Assembly (NCBI GenBank): GCA_938743325.2
Contig: OW568872.1
Location: forward strand, 372,001 to 436,000
Direction: 5' to 3'
DNA: 64,000 nucleotides
Source: Pycnococcus provasolii
Taxonomy: Eukaryota; Chlorophyta; Pseudoscourfieldiophyceae; Pseudoscourfieldiales; Pycnococcaceae
The notes beneath the pieces are model-generated. The model was not told where the DNA came from. It saw only the letters and a list, made by a program, of their open reading frames with translations, and ran no database searches. Numbering within the stretch: position 1 is the first letter of the stretch; every line of letters begins with the position of its first letter. Shown here in pieces: positions 29,676 through 40,400 of the stretch. The position numbers and the translations under genes are program-made.

Positions 29676-30896
29676 ATGGCGGTTGAGAGGTTCATGATGA
29701 AGACAACAACAACGTCCTCGTGCTCTTCCAGGAGAATAACTCCTGGACAATCTTCAACGATATCGCGCAGCGTGATGAAGCCTTCATCACAGGTTACTTC
29801 ATCAACGCGCGTTATGTCCATGTCTTGCCTGCGTGGATCTGCGTCTCAACAGGAACTTGCGTCAGCGTCGCGACGATCCTTTCTTGAACAGGTGCTTGGC
29901 GCGGCGACGGTCATCACCACAGTCACGCAGCCGCTTCCCGCGAACGCCGTCGGGTTCACGAAGGATATGTCCAAGTCGAGAGCACGACGAGGGCAAGCGG
30001 GACTCGGTGGGCAAGACGAGTCGCAAGTCAAAAAAACGTCCGATTTCCAGTGGCTCGGTGAACCGCATGACGGACTCTCGTACGTCGACCTCGAGGTGGG
30101 CAGAGGTTCGGAGCTGAAGCGGGGGGACACCGCCGTCGTGCACTACGACTGCAGGTACCGTTCCGTCGTTCTTGCGTCCAGCCGTTTGGGGCAGTTGCTT
30201 GGTGGCAACCGGTCCATCGCGCAGCCGTTCGAGCTCGTGTACGGCGTGGTGCCGAACAAGTTCTCAGCCAAGCCGAAGCGAGAGAAGGTGGTTGGCGTCG
30301 GCCTCGAGCTGCGTCCCGCCGCGGTCAGCAGCGAGGAGAGCGAGGTACCTCTCGCGCTCGGCACTGAGGCGGGAAGCGCGGAGATGGCGGCGGCTGCGGA
30401 GGCGGCAAAGCAGCCTCTGGAGGTGGTTCGTTCCCTTCCTGGCTCGCCCGCCGAGCGCGGCGGCGTATTCCCCGGCGAGCGCCTGCTGAGCATCGACGGG
30501 GAGAGCACCGCGGGCTTGGACATATACCAAGCCGCACGCCTACTTGCGGGTGATGAGGGAACGAACGTCACGCTGGAGGTTGTGCCTAAGGGCGGCGGTC
30601 CCACGCGATCTGTGACGGTGACGCGCTCTCCGTTCGACAAGGGCCCCGCGACGCCGTCAGCGGCGATGGACCTCACGGGCGGCGGCGGGCTGTTCACGGG
30701 CGGCGAGGGTGCGAGCAAGGCCCCTCCCGCCATCTACGCGAGCCTGGAGGGCATGCGCGTCGGCGGCAAGCGCGTCATCCGCATCACGCCTGACGTCGGG
30801 TACGGCGCCGATCCGGCGAGTGTCGCTCCTGGCGAGCTTCCCGCGGGCGCGACGTTCGAGATGGAGATTGAGCTCTTGGACAGAAAGGAGGCTTGA
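29676..30896 (+). CDS. Thylakoid-lumen FKBP-type peptidyl-prolyl isomerase with inserted PDZ domain
   Basis: The ATG at 29676 gives 406 residues; several further Met codons within 45 residues could also be used. The N-terminus is a bipartite plastid signal: a Ser/Thr-rich transit part, then a twin-arginine signal SRRSFLEQVLGAATVI ending in PLPANA (about 64-91), pointing to Tat import into the thylakoid lumen. The FKBP fold starts at 132-161 (GRGSELKRGDTAVVHYDCRY) and resumes at 352-403 (GMRVGGKRVIRITPDVGYGA to FEMEIELLD). Between them lies an insert of about 190 residues that includes a PDZ-like domain at 246-305 (GSPAERGGVFPGERLLSIDG). The FKBP active-site aromatics are only partly recognisable, so isomerase activity is uncertain; a substrate-binding lumen chaperone role is plausible. 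Confidence 0.75.
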   Translation: MAVERFMMKTTTTSSCSSRRITPGQSSTISRSVMKPSSQVTSSTRVMSMSCLRGSASQQELASASRRSFLEQVLGAATVITTVTQPLPANAVGFTKDMSKSRARRGQAGLGGQDESQVKKTSDFQWLGEPHDGLSYVDLEVGRGSELKRGDTAVVHYDCRYRSVVLASSRLGQLLGGNRSIAQPFELVYGVVPNKFSAKPKREKVVGVGLELRPAAVSSEESEVPLALGTEAGSAEMAAAAEAAKQPLEVVRSLPGSPAERGGVFPGERLLSIDGESTAGLDIYQAARLLAGDEGTNVTLEVVPKGGGPTRSVTVTRSPFDKGPATPSAAMDLTGGGGLFTGGEGASKAPPAIYASLEGMRVGGKRVIRITPDVGYGADPASVAPGELPAGATFEMEIELLDRKEA

Positions 30897-31050
30897 TACA
30901 TGGAGAGAGATGGACTTGATGTAACGAAGCCAACAAGATACATACCGACAGGTACCATCATACCGCATAGTATACCATCTGCGGTATTTCTACCGCTCGG
31001 TGGCGCGACATCGCCCCTGCGCGCCCGCCCGACTCGCGCCAGTCAGCGCC

Positions 31051-31569
31051 CTACTCGTCATCCTCCTCGTCTTCTTCAATCTCGGAATCCGTTGCGAATT
31101 CTTCTTGAAAACCAGGCTGAGAAGGCGAGTCTGGGCGAATGGGGCGTGTGTTCAGCCCAAGCTGTTCGAGATATGTGAGCACGTTGCGAAGTCGAGGAAT
31201 CATATTAACCCGGTAGTCTTCATCCACCTCATTGGCCAGGCAATCGTCATCGTCTTCCAGCTGGTCTAGTGCATCTTTGGTGTATGCGTATGCATTGTTG
31301 CCACCGAGCGCAATCCAATGTACACTTGCGCCTGGAAGAGACGCAAGGAACTTAGCAGCATCTAGCTCACCATTCTCGCATGCGATCATGAAGAGAGTCT
31401 TCTCGACGTGGTTGTACACCCACATAGGTTCCCACAGTTTGTACCCAGCGTCCTCAAGAAGAAATGTATGCACGTTCTGCAACCGCTCATTCTCTGCACG
31501 CAGTCGTGTGAGCTCGTCGAGCTCGCGTACAGCAAGTACGTGTCGCAGGGCTGTGTCAGCGTCCGTCAT
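31051..31569 (-). CDS. Small ankyrin-like protein with coiled-coil start
   Basis: The ATG at 31569 gives 172 residues. MTDADTALRHVLAVRELDEL and the following LRAENERLQNV form a short coiled coil. Residues of about 45-100 hold one or two ankyrin-like helices (LFMIACENGELDAAKFLASL), and the C-terminus is strongly acidic (EIEEDEEDDE). The longer open frame upstream starts inside a telomere-like array and encodes Arg-Val repeats, so it is rejected as start. No specific family is recognised. The gene is divergent from the CUE-domain gene. Confidence 0.6.
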   Translation of the reverse strand: MTDADTALRHVLAVRELDELTRLRAENERLQNVHTFLLEDAGYKLWEPMWVYNHVEKTLFMIACENGELDAAKFLASLPGASVHWIALGGNNAYAYTKDALDQLEDDDDCLANEVDEDYRVNMIPRLRNVLTYLEQLGLNTRPIRPDSPSQPGFQEEFATDSEIEEDEEDDE

Positions 31570-32298
31570 CTGCGGTATGAGTCTACTCAATTGACTCCCT
31601 CCATCAAAAATGTCACAAAAATACAAGGCAAGGCAGTCCCAAACTGAACCTGATGTGAAAACGTCTTGAGTTACGACGCGGTGGCGCGATGCAGCTGGGC
31701 TCACCCTAACCCTAACCCTAACCCGCCCCCTCATTTTTCATTTGTTGAGGGTTTTTTCCCGTTGGCACAACGCCGACTGCGAATGAATCCTCGATCTGCC
31801 CGGGCCGGCCCGGCACCCCCCAACCAGTTCCCCCAACCCCTTCCTTGACAAGGGCGGATTAATATGCCCTTGTCCTTGAGACTGCTTCTGGGGCACCCCC
31901 GACCAGAGTCCCCCGACCAGATCCCCCGACCATTCACCATTGAGGAGAAAAAAAAAAGAGGGGAAGAGGGCACAGCGACCCGACGTTTCTCCCCTCCCCC
32001 AGTTCTCCTGCTCCGGACACCTAACCTTAGGTACCTGCTCTATCGTAAGGTTAGTTTCGTCCCTCCCGACTCGGCTCTGTTTTTTGTCGCTTCATTCTAC
32101 TCTTTCGCATTCCCCCTGAGAGAGAGGCGCGCGCTCATTCGGGTCATTCTTTGACGTCGTGGTGACTCTTGGTTGCTCTTAGCTTAGCAGCTTCTTTTAC
32201 TTGGCTGCCTTGGCTTGACTTGGCTAGGGCTCTTTGGAGCTGGCTTAACTGGCTGGGTTTTCAGAGGCCTGGTTTTCTGAGCTTCTTATAGTCTTTTA
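31570..32298. other. Divergent spacer between ankyrin-like and CUE genes
   Basis: A 729-bp spacer with a CCCTAA array at 31701-31724, three CCCCGACCA motifs (31897-31932), an A-tract with purine-rich flank (31947-31970), a TATCGTAAGG element at 32041-32050 and CTTGGCTTGACTTGGCT short repeats (32195-32225). No gene is supported. Confidence 0.55.
31701..31724. repeat. Interstitial telomere-like CCCTAA array
   Basis: Three CCCTAA units (CACCCTAACCCTAACCCTAA) about 135 bp upstream of the start codon of the ankyrin-like gene on the minus strand. Confidence 0.75.
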
Positions 32299-33225
32299 AT
32301 GGCTGCCGTCGACCCTCTCGCCCTGCTGTCGGGAGCGAAACGCACGTTCCAACACACCACTCTTCCAGGACACGATACATATATTGTCGACGGACACGAC
32401 ACCTTGGCAAACACATTCGCGTCAACGTCGTCGCAGGTACTCGTCGAACACCACCGCAACAGCTGTGGATACCACCACATCCTCGACAACGGCACGTCCA
32501 TACCAAAACGAGCACGAACGAGCCCAAGCAGGCTTGCCGCGGCACACTCGCAGAGAACTCACAACTCGCTGTGCGCATCCAGCCCGTGGGTGACACGCGA
32601 CAGAATCGCACAGCTGTTCCCGGACATGTCAGATGCAGACATTGACGCCGCGCTCAACGCACACGGAGCGGACATCCAAAAGGCTATCGAACACCTCGCA
32701 AACCTGCGCCTCGCACGCGCAAGCAGTCCCACCGAGCCGCCGACAACAGCCGCCGCGGCGAACAACAACCCCTCGCCGCCGGCAAGCAGCACACGCAGCG
32801 CGCCAGCAACGCCGCCGCCAGAGCCGAACGACGAAAACGACGCGGCGAACGACGCGGCACTGCCAAAGACGCACACGGAGTGGGTGGACGCCGTCGTTGG
32901 CGAGCTGCAGGGCGCGGCTGACGTTCCGAGCGCGAAGTCTATCGTAAGCCACGCGCTTACGGCGTTCGAGAGGCAGGTTAAGAGGGAGAACACCATTCTG
33001 AAGCGCGCGGTTGCGATCCAGAGCGCGCGCATGGAGCAGATGACGTCGGAGGGCCGGCGGTTGAATGACGAGGTGTCGCGCCTGTCTCGCGTGTGCGAGG
33101 AGCAGCAGGCGGAGGTGCAGCGCCTTCACGCGAGCAACTACGCGCTGTCGGTGCACCTGCAGCGCGCGTCCACGCCGACGAACTCGAACGCGTTCGGGCC
33201 TCCCGGCGACGGCGAGGCGTTTTAA
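32299..33225 (+). CDS. CUE/UBA-like domain protein of the plant type
   Basis: The product has 308 residues. A CUE-like ubiquitin-binding domain lies at about 100-140 (RIAQLFPDMSDADIDAALNA), followed by a Pro/Ala-rich linker, then WVDAVVGELQGAADVPSAKS and a coiled coil (about 225-285) rich in Glu/Arg/Leu. The order CUE domain, conserved Trp-containing helix and C-terminal coiled coil is that of a small plant family annotated as ubiquitin system component Cue proteins. The function is not established; ubiquitin or ER-quality-control binding is inferred. The start is the ATG at 32299. An inverted repeat follows at 33310-33341. Confidence 0.7.
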   Translation: MAAVDPLALLSGAKRTFQHTTLPGHDTYIVDGHDTLANTFASTSSQVLVEHHRNSCGYHHILDNGTSIPKRARTSPSRLAAAHSQRTHNSLCASSPWVTRDRIAQLFPDMSDADIDAALNAHGADIQKAIEHLANLRLARASSPTEPPTTAAAANNNPSPPASSTRSAPATPPPEPNDENDAANDAALPKTHTEWVDAVVGELQGAADVPSAKSIVSHALTAFERQVKRENTILKRAVAIQSARMEQMTSEGRRLNDEVSRLSRVCEEQQAEVQRLHASNYALSVHLQRASTPTNSNAFGPPGDGEAF

Positions 33226-33658
33226 CTCCCCCCAAAATAACTACAGTAACGTAACACACAATACCATCTTTTTGAGATGACCCGACGACGAGCCTTTATT
33301 GTATTGTCGGCAGATACAGTAGTACTGTACTATGTATCTGCAGATCCATGTCGGTCCGCGTATTATCTTCGTTCATCTTTTGTTGCCTTCACCTTCTCCT
33401 TCTCCGAACCGTGGGGCCCATCCCTTACCTTTATCGTAGGGTTGTCAGGGTAGGGTCCCTCCGACTTCTAATTCGGGCTAGGTATTCGGGTTCGGGACTT
33501 CGTGTGAATTCGGGGACTGATATTCGGGGACGGATTATTCGGGGACTGATTTATTCGGGGGAGATTTGGAAGCTGCGTGTCTTTGTCTTCCCCGATATTT
33601 CCCGGGGCCCCGAAACATTCTTGTGGCGCACACTTACTACTCCTTGCCTTGCCTTGCG
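33226..33658. other. Spacer between CUE and SOUL genes
   Basis: The spacer holds an inverted repeat at 33310-33341, a TATCGTAGGG element at 33432-33441, and degenerate ATTCGGGGAC repeats (33472-33560) whose reverse complement is CCCCGAAT, similar to the CCCGAA telomere-like arrays. No gene is supported. Confidence 0.5.
33310..33341. repeat. Inverted repeat with TACTGTAC core
   Basis: Outer arms GCAGATAC and GTATCTGC (8 bp, perfect) flank an inner TAGTAC/GTACTA dyad. It lies 85 bp past the CUE stop codon. TACTGTA/TACAGTA motifs recur at 36607-36635, 54241-54296 and 63349-63355. Confidence 0.6.
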
Positions 33659-33799
33659 ATGCCCGGTGTTTTGATCGTGCGTCCTTGTTCGTGTTCTTGT
33701 TCATGTGCTGCACTCCCATTCATGTCTGCTCGTCTTGTGTCTGCCCGTGCTCGTGCTCGTGCTAGGCCTCCTCGTGCAAGCTCGTTTTCTCGTGTGCTT

Positions 33800-33842
<43 letters not shown>

Positions 33843-34579
33843 TCGACGTTCTCTTCGCGTACCCGTCCGGCCTGCTTCCTTCGCTCGGCCTCGCCGCCGC
33901 GTCACGCGTGTCAACGTTCCTCATGGAGGTTCCCGCGGACCTCGAGACGATTCCGTCGCGTATAATCTACCGCAAGGGCGCGTTCTTCGAGGTGCGCGCG
34001 CTGGAAGCGTACGTCGCGGCGGAAGCAAACATGGAGAGTGGGAAGATTGCCCCGGGCGTCGTCGGCGACGCGGTCAATAGCGGGAATGCGTTCAACACGG
34101 TCGCGAGCTACATCTTTGGAGGGAACGAGACCAACGAGGCAATCAGCATGACAACACCCGTTCTCAGTGACGCTGGTGCTGCCGACGAGAATCAGAGGAA
34201 GAGTATGCGATTTGTCATGGCTCCCACACGAGTCCAAGAAACGTCGACCAAACCGCTGCCAAAACCTACGAACGAGCGAGTCAAACTTGTCGACGTGCCT
34301 CAAAGAATGGTGGCTGTCGAGCGCTTCAGCGGCGTGGCGACGCCGCAAGCTGTGCGATGGGCCACGGAACAACTTGTGGAGAACCTGCGAGCAGTCTCGA
34401 ATGCTTACGTGCCTGCGGATGAAGCTGCACGAGCAGCCGTGCGTGATGGAGACATCGACGCGCTAGAACGTCTCGGCGTTATCGAGACGGCTCAGTACAA
34501 CCCACCCTCTACCCCTCCCTTTCGCCGCACAAACGAATTGTGGTTGGACGTCATTGTTGCATCAGCGAATCAAGTGTAA
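33659..34579 (+). CDS. SOUL/HBP heme-binding family protein, probably organellar
   Basis: The ATG at 33659 gives 306 residues. The first 70 residues are Cys/Arg/Ser-rich with a 13-Ser run from a TCG microsatellite (33804-33843), and look like a plastid or mitochondrial transit peptide; a second ATG at 33722-33724 is an alternative start. The SOUL fold covers about 95-300: YEVR-like start FFEVRALEAYVAAE, AFNTVASYIFGGNETNEAIS, the hallmark MTTPVL, RFVMAP, and a C-terminal NELWLDVIV. SOUL proteins bind tetrapyrroles and in plants occur in plastoglobules and cytosol. Specific substrate is unknown. The stop codon overlaps TGTAA (34575-34579) and another TGTAA follows at 34590. Confidence 0.8.
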
Positions 34580-34589
34580 GTCAAATCCG

Positions 34590-34594
34590 TGTAA
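34590..34594 (+). terminator. Putative TGTAA polyadenylation signal (SOUL gene)
   Basis: TGTAA 11 bp past the SOUL stop codon, in a 94-bp convergent spacer with AAATAAATAAATA sequence. Confidence 0.5.
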
Positions 34595-34673
34595 ATAAAT
34601 AAATAGGACTAATTACTAACATACTATGTATAAAAAAAATTAAAATCAAAAAAATTCAATGCATGGATGCGGT

Positions 34674-36383
34674 TCATTCACGCACGCACACGGTAGGCGC
34701 GAGCTCGTTCTCAATTTCCTGAAGACTTCGCCCGCGTGTCTCGAATACGTTCGCGCGCACGAATATCAAGGCGGCGAAGTTGATACACGCGTAGATTCCA
34801 AACACAGCAGTATCCCCGAGCGCCTCCTTCATAGGCAAGAACGTGTAGCAAAGTAGGATGTTCGCGCCCCAGTTGAGAGCGCCGCAAAACGACGCACCTT
34901 TCGCGCGAACGCGGCTCGCGTACACCTCGGAGTAGAGAAGGTACGGGATGGGGCCGACGCCACATGCGAAGCAAAGTATGAAGAGCGGCACGCACGCGCA
35001 CGATAGCGTACTCGCCGTCTCTGCTCCAACGAGCGCAATGAATTGCGGTGTGGCAGCTAGAGCGAGAGCGCACATGCACGTCGCCATCGACGAAAAGCTG
35101 CCGACAAGCAGCGGCTTCCGTCCGAAAGAATCTGTAAGTACCGTCGCCGCGAGCGTTCCAGCCACATTCGCAATGCCAACAATAACAACCGCGGCGGCGG
35201 GATTCGACACGCCGGCGCTTGCGAACAAGCTCGCTGCATAGAACACAACGATATTGCTTCCGCCCAGTGCCTGGAAGATGGCGAGGCGCGTGCAAATTCT
35301 GTGACTTCTCGCGTGCTCTGGCAGTGTGAAGAGATCCTTCCACGTGTCGCCGGAGCCCGTGCTACACCCTCTCAACGAGGCGTCGCGCTCCTTCTGCAAC
35401 CATCGCGCCGTCTCATCGCGACTCAAGCCTCGCGCGATGCCAAGCGCACGACTCGCAGCATCGTCTTTGCCTTGGCGCGCAAGCCAAATGGGGCTCTCTG
35501 GAGCGGCACCGGCGATGAGGGACGTAGCCATCATCGCGGCGGGTACGATGGCGACGAAGTACAGTGGTCGCCACCATTCGGCCGCACCAGCGCCCACTGC
35601 TCCGCCCTGCAAACTCTGAGCCAGAACGAACGTTGCGAGGATGCCGAGCACGTACGCGAGACGGCACACGCTCGACAGCCGTCCGCGAACGTGGTCTGGC
35701 GCAAGTTCGGCAACCAGCGCCGGGGCGCACACGGACGCGGCGCCGGCTCCCATGCCCGCGAGCGTCCTGCCCAAGATGAAACCCACGGGTGTGGTTGCTT
35801 GTGCCATGAGCAAGCTTCCGAGAACCATCGGAACAGCCGTCAACGTGAGAGCGGCTCGTCTGCCGTACCCATCCATTGCCAGTGGGGTGAGCAGAGCTCC
35901 GATAGTCCCGCCGACGACGAGACTTGAGACTGCAAATGGAACTGTTTCAGGTGCGATGGCGACGTCTTGTGTCACCGCCTGCAGTGCCGGGTTGAGCGCG
36001 CCAGCGTGCCAACCAAACAGGAAGTTCCCGAGGCAGATAACAGCTACCGCGACGCAGAGCTGCCAGGTAACAACACCCGCGCTGACTGGTGCGCTGGTGT
36101 CCGTCTCCGCCTCCGCCTCCGCGTCCACCGCACGCAACGCGTTCGTGCGTTTCGCGTTTCGCGCGGGTTGCACCGCTTGCAACTGTGTGCGCGCATTATA
36201 ATTCGCATATTTTCTGAGTTTCACTTTCAGGTGGGATGTCACCTGAACGGCCGGTTGATGATAAGCCGAACTTGGGTTACACGTGTGTAAGCACACCTGT
36301 GCACACCTGTGCACATCACGAGAGACATTATAAAGACGCACATCACGAGAGACACGAGAGACACGCGCATGCAAGACGCGCAT
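34674..36383 (-). CDS. Plastidic-type glucose transporter (MFS sugar porter)
   Basis: A sugar porter of the major facilitator superfamily with 569 residues and 12 predicted membrane segments after an N-terminal extension of about 105 residues. Family signatures: GYGRRAAL after TM2, GRTLAGMGAGAASV in TM4, PESPIWLARQGK before the central loop, FGRKPLLVGSF in the second half, and the final VFETRGRSLQEIENEL. The match is closest to the plant plastidic glucose transporter (pGlcT) group, which exports glucose from starch breakdown. The N-terminal Arg/Val/Ala-rich stretch could be a transit peptide, but part of it may be leader because CACGAGAGACA repeats lie there and no better ATG exists. Confidence 0.8.
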   Translation of the reverse strand: MRVLHARVSRVSRDVRLYNVSRDVHRCAQVCLHTCNPSSAYHQPAVQVTSHLKVKLRKYANYNARTQLQAVQPARNAKRTNALRAVDAEAEAETDTSAPVSAGVVTWQLCVAVAVICLGNFLFGWHAGALNPALQAVTQDVAIAPETVPFAVSSLVVGGTIGALLTPLAMDGYGRRAALTLTAVPMVLGSLLMAQATTPVGFILGRTLAGMGAGAASVCAPALVAELAPDHVRGRLSSVCRLAYVLGILATFVLAQSLQGGAVGAGAAEWWRPLYFVAIVPAAMMATSLIAGAAPESPIWLARQGKDDAASRALGIARGLSRDETARWLQKERDASLRGCSTGSGDTWKDLFTLPEHARSHRICTRLAIFQALGGSNIVVFYAASLFASAGVSNPAAAVVIVGIANVAGTLAATVLTDSFGRKPLLVGSFSSMATCMCALALAATPQFIALVGAETASTLSCACVPLFILCFACGVGPIPYLLYSEVYASRVRAKGASFCGALNWGANILLCYTFLPMKEALGDTAVFGIYACINFAALIFVRANVFETRGRSLQEIENELAPTVCVRE

Positions 36384-37441
36384 GTATCCGAGTCAGATGT
36401 GAAAAATGAATAGTCGGGTGGGCCCGCGATCGAACGCGTCGTCAGAGTGAAATTTTACTTTACTGGGAAGGGAAAATGAGGGGCCCAAAATCAGGGGTCC
36501 GAAAGCGAGAGATATTCCTACCCGTACCCGGGGATAAGTTGTTTTTACAAACCCGAACGAACTCTCCCCCAGCTCAGGTTAGTACTATGACAGACGTAAC
36601 GGTGCCTCCTACGTACTGTAGCCTGTACTACTGTAGGATGGTAAGGACTACGAATCCTTCATCAGCATCCATATTTCTCACCTCCAGGTGCCAGGGAGAC
36701 TCTCCCTTTTTCCCAAAGGCCAGAGGAGGTTTTGCCAGAGGCGTCCATGAAGGTCGTCCCATGGTGATGTCCTTCCCCAAGTCCGTCCCTGGGCAACTCC
36801 TTCCCCACGTGAACGCCTGAACGGGAACGGGATGAAACTCACTCATGAAAGCAGACAACAACCAACCGCAACGAGGCAACGAACGCGGAGCTGTACAGTA
36901 ACTCCTGTCCAGTGAGCTTGTCCCGTGTCCTCCAACTAAACGCCTCTATCGTAGAAATACTATCGTAGAGTCCAACAAGGACCAAGGACCAAGGCCGACA
37001 CATAGAGAACTACTGTATGCGTGGCCTGGCCTGACACCTGAATGACCTGATCCCAGAGGCCTTGCCGCCTTGCCGTGCAGGCAATGAATGCGGTCAAGGG
37101 CAAGACGCCAAGCACTTTGCCAAGTTTGCACTTTGGACTTTGGCTTCAACTTTGGCAGTTTCGGGCAACAAACCCTCCTCCAACAGTCCAAGCCCAAGGC
37201 TGCAAGGGGGAGTTGACCAAATCATTTGTAGTACTTACCTACCCGATCGTCTATCATGGTGTTACTAAGGTGTTTCGTCCCTTACCGACCGAAGTACCGA
37301 ACGTTTTATTGCTCGCGCCTTTTCTTATTGGTATTTATAAAACTTTGTCAACTTTCTCTCACGGGAAAAGTGAGAGCTCTACTACCCGGTAGAGGGGTAC
37401 GTAATATTGACCCCACCTACCTTAATATTACATTATTCGCC
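36384..37441. other. Divergent spacer between sugar transporter and beta-lactamase-like gene
   Basis: This 1058-bp region contains TACTGTAG palindromic motifs (36607-36635), two TATCGTAGA elements (36947-36956 and 36961-36970), and short GACCAAGGACCAAGG repeats (36979-36996). The open frames (for example 36476-36820) have no family features. It is most likely bidirectional promoter and leader. Confidence 0.5.
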
Positions 37442-40400
37442 ATGGCCGCTTGCTCTTTCGGAATGCCGTTGAGGAGGTTGCCCTTGAGGAGGAGGTTACG
37501 CGGCCTGAGAGTCTTAAGGCCTATTCCGGCGACGGCCTCTGGAGTATCTATTCCTTACAAGAATAGTGCGTTTTTTGGGTTTCTTCTCGTCCTTCTTTCA
37601 AGCCTGCTAGCGTGCTCACGGATTGGGTTCGCAGACGCGCTCACGGAAACGCGTGACTCCGGGGCCTCCGCCTCCCCAGACTCGGAGCTCGACTCCTTGC
37701 TGCTTCTCGAGCTCTCGAGGACAACAACCGCCGCCGCCTGTGCGGCTGTCGTCACGACGGACGGAACGCTCGCGCAAGGTAAGGCTGGACGCGTCGCGGC
37801 GAACGACTTCGACGCCAACGATGTCACGTCAACAAGCAGATGGCACATAGGGTCGCTCACCAAGGCGATGACGGCGGCACTCGTCAGCGTGCTTGAATTT
37901 GAAGGGTACCTAAGCTGGTCCGACAAACTGTCGCGATTCGTGCCGGAGGCGGCAGACTCGACGTTCCACGACGTCACGCTCAAGGACCTCGCCAACCACG
38001 CCGCTGGATTCCCTCTGCACCCCGAGCCGGACGGATGGTGGCAAGTGCACGCCGACTGCTGCGACGTACCTCTCCCAACGTCGGGACCGCCGTACGAAAA
38101 GGCGTTCGTACACTGCGCGCACCCGGAGCACACGCCGCGCTCGCTCGCCACATGCAGAGAACACGTCACCGCTACTTCGCTCAAGGCGACGCGAAACGTC
38201 ACCGCAACGTTCAGGTACTCGAACGTCGGTTACGTCGTGCTCGCTCAAGCTGCGAGCGCGGCGGTGGCTGCACGAAAAACAATTGGCACACCGCCGCTGT
38301 GGGAGGAACTCATCGCCTCGCACCTCTGGGCGCCGATGGGTATTCAGGCGGGCGTCGACTGTGGATTCGGACCTGCGGAAGGCTCGCACGACCCGTTCGC
38401 TCACCTTGCGCCTAACGGCACGAACGCGAGCGCTTGGATCGCCATGCGGCACGACTTTCCACCCATCATCGGACCAGCAGGCAACGTGCACTGCACTCCG
38501 GCTGCCATGGCGCGCTACCTGCAGTGGACGCTGCGAGGCCTGCGGATGGGCAAGTACGGAAGCCTCGCGTCCGACACCTTCCCCTCCGGCGGCCCGGTAG
38601 TTCGCGACTTCCGCTGGCGCAGTTTGCTGACGGAAGGGGTGAAGGGTGACAGATACATGCTCGGCTGGAGGGTCTCGAACGAGACGATCGCGGGCGGGCT
38701 CACGCTGCACCACGTGGGCACCAACTACCTCAACTACGCAAGCGTGGAACTCTATGCACACGCAGGGGTGGCGGTCTTCACCGCGGCGAGCGACTATCCG
38801 ACTGGCAAGCGCGTCGTCAACTCCGTGCACTGGGCCCTCAAAGAGCGGTACCTCGCATGCGCACGCGCTGGTGCGGAAGGAGGTCGCGCAGCGTGTGCGG
38901 CGGCAGGTTCAGCGTGCGACTGGAGCGACCCATTCGCAAAGCTGCGTCTCCAGCTGCTGCATGCCAATCGCAACAGCTTGCCGCTCTACGAAGGGAGCGG
39001 CGCAGCGTGGGGACGTGGATCGTGTCCTGCTGGTGACAACGCAGTGGCAGGAGGCAGCGCCTACGACCGCGGAGCGCCGCACAGGGCGGTGGTCGTCGAT
39101 GGCAGCTGTGAGAAAGCCGCGGTCGTCACAGACCAGCGCTCTCCATGCGTGGCTGCAAGCAAGGCGACGGCTAAGCTCCTCGAGTCCATGTCGGCGTCGG
39201 AATACGTCGGCCACCGAGTCGTCGACTGGGCAACGTATCGCATCAACGATCGTCCGGCGTCGGACTTGTCGCAATCGAACGGATTTCTTTGCGATGGTGA
39301 ATACGCGCTGTCTTTGTGCGTACCCGAGCCTCCTACACCGCCGCCACCGCCGCCGCCGCCTCAGAGTCCACCTCCGCCGCCTCCGCCACCACCACCTTCA
39401 CCACCCCCATCTCCACCTCCGCCCCCTCAACCACCCTCTCCACCGCCGCCTTCCCCTCCGCCGCCATCACCCCCTCCTTCCCCTCCGCCGCCGCCGCCGC
39501 CGCCATGGCTACCTCCGCCGCCATCACCCCCTCCTTCCCCTCCGCCGCCGCCGCCGCCGCCTCCCTCACCACCGCCGCCATTGCCTCCGCAGCCACCACC
39601 CCCTTCGTCGAGCATGAATATACAAGATAAGCGACAGATGTCAGATGCCGCGCAGGTGTCCATCGCGCCGTCAAGCGGCGATAAAAAGGCTGACTTGGAC
39701 CTTGCATTAGGAGCCACCGGCGCAGCGGCGGCGCTCGCGCTATTCTCATGTGCCGTGTGCTGGCGGTGGATCATCGCACGTCGCAACAAAACCTTGCCGG
39801 AGGAAGGCGGTGAAGATGTGTCGTTACCACCGGGCTTCTTGGAGATTCCAGCCGCGCCGCTAGCACTTGAAGTTCTCGTCAGCCCGCGAGACAGTGCCAG
39901 CCCCAAGATCGTGTCACTAACTTCGAGTCCGACGACAAAGGTGCCCGTGATGATATTGACATCCTCGCCCAAAAAGGAGGCGAGAGAATCAGGTGATGGT
40001 TCTGATGAGGACGATTTCACATATCTGTGGGCCTCGCCGCGCACATTCGTGCGACCCGAAGGCGTTCCTGTCGTTCCGCTGGAGCTGCTTGAGGCATATG
40101 GTCGAGGGGGATCGTCGGATTCATCACCAACGCCACGTCCTTCGCCCAACCCGGCGGTGAAGGCGGCGGTTGAGGCGGCAGTTTCCCGCCTCGAACGTGC
40201 GCTCGTGAAATTCGACGGAAGCTTGAAGGGTGAGAACCGTGCCTCTGAGATTCTCCACGAACTTCGCTCAACTTCCATGCTGAGAAGCAACTCCCCAATG
40301 CCTCTCTGGGAACCACGCGATCCTGAAGACGAAGAGGGCGGCACCACTAGTGGCACACACAGCGTGGGATCCGAAGGTGAAACGCGTGTGGTTGACGTGA

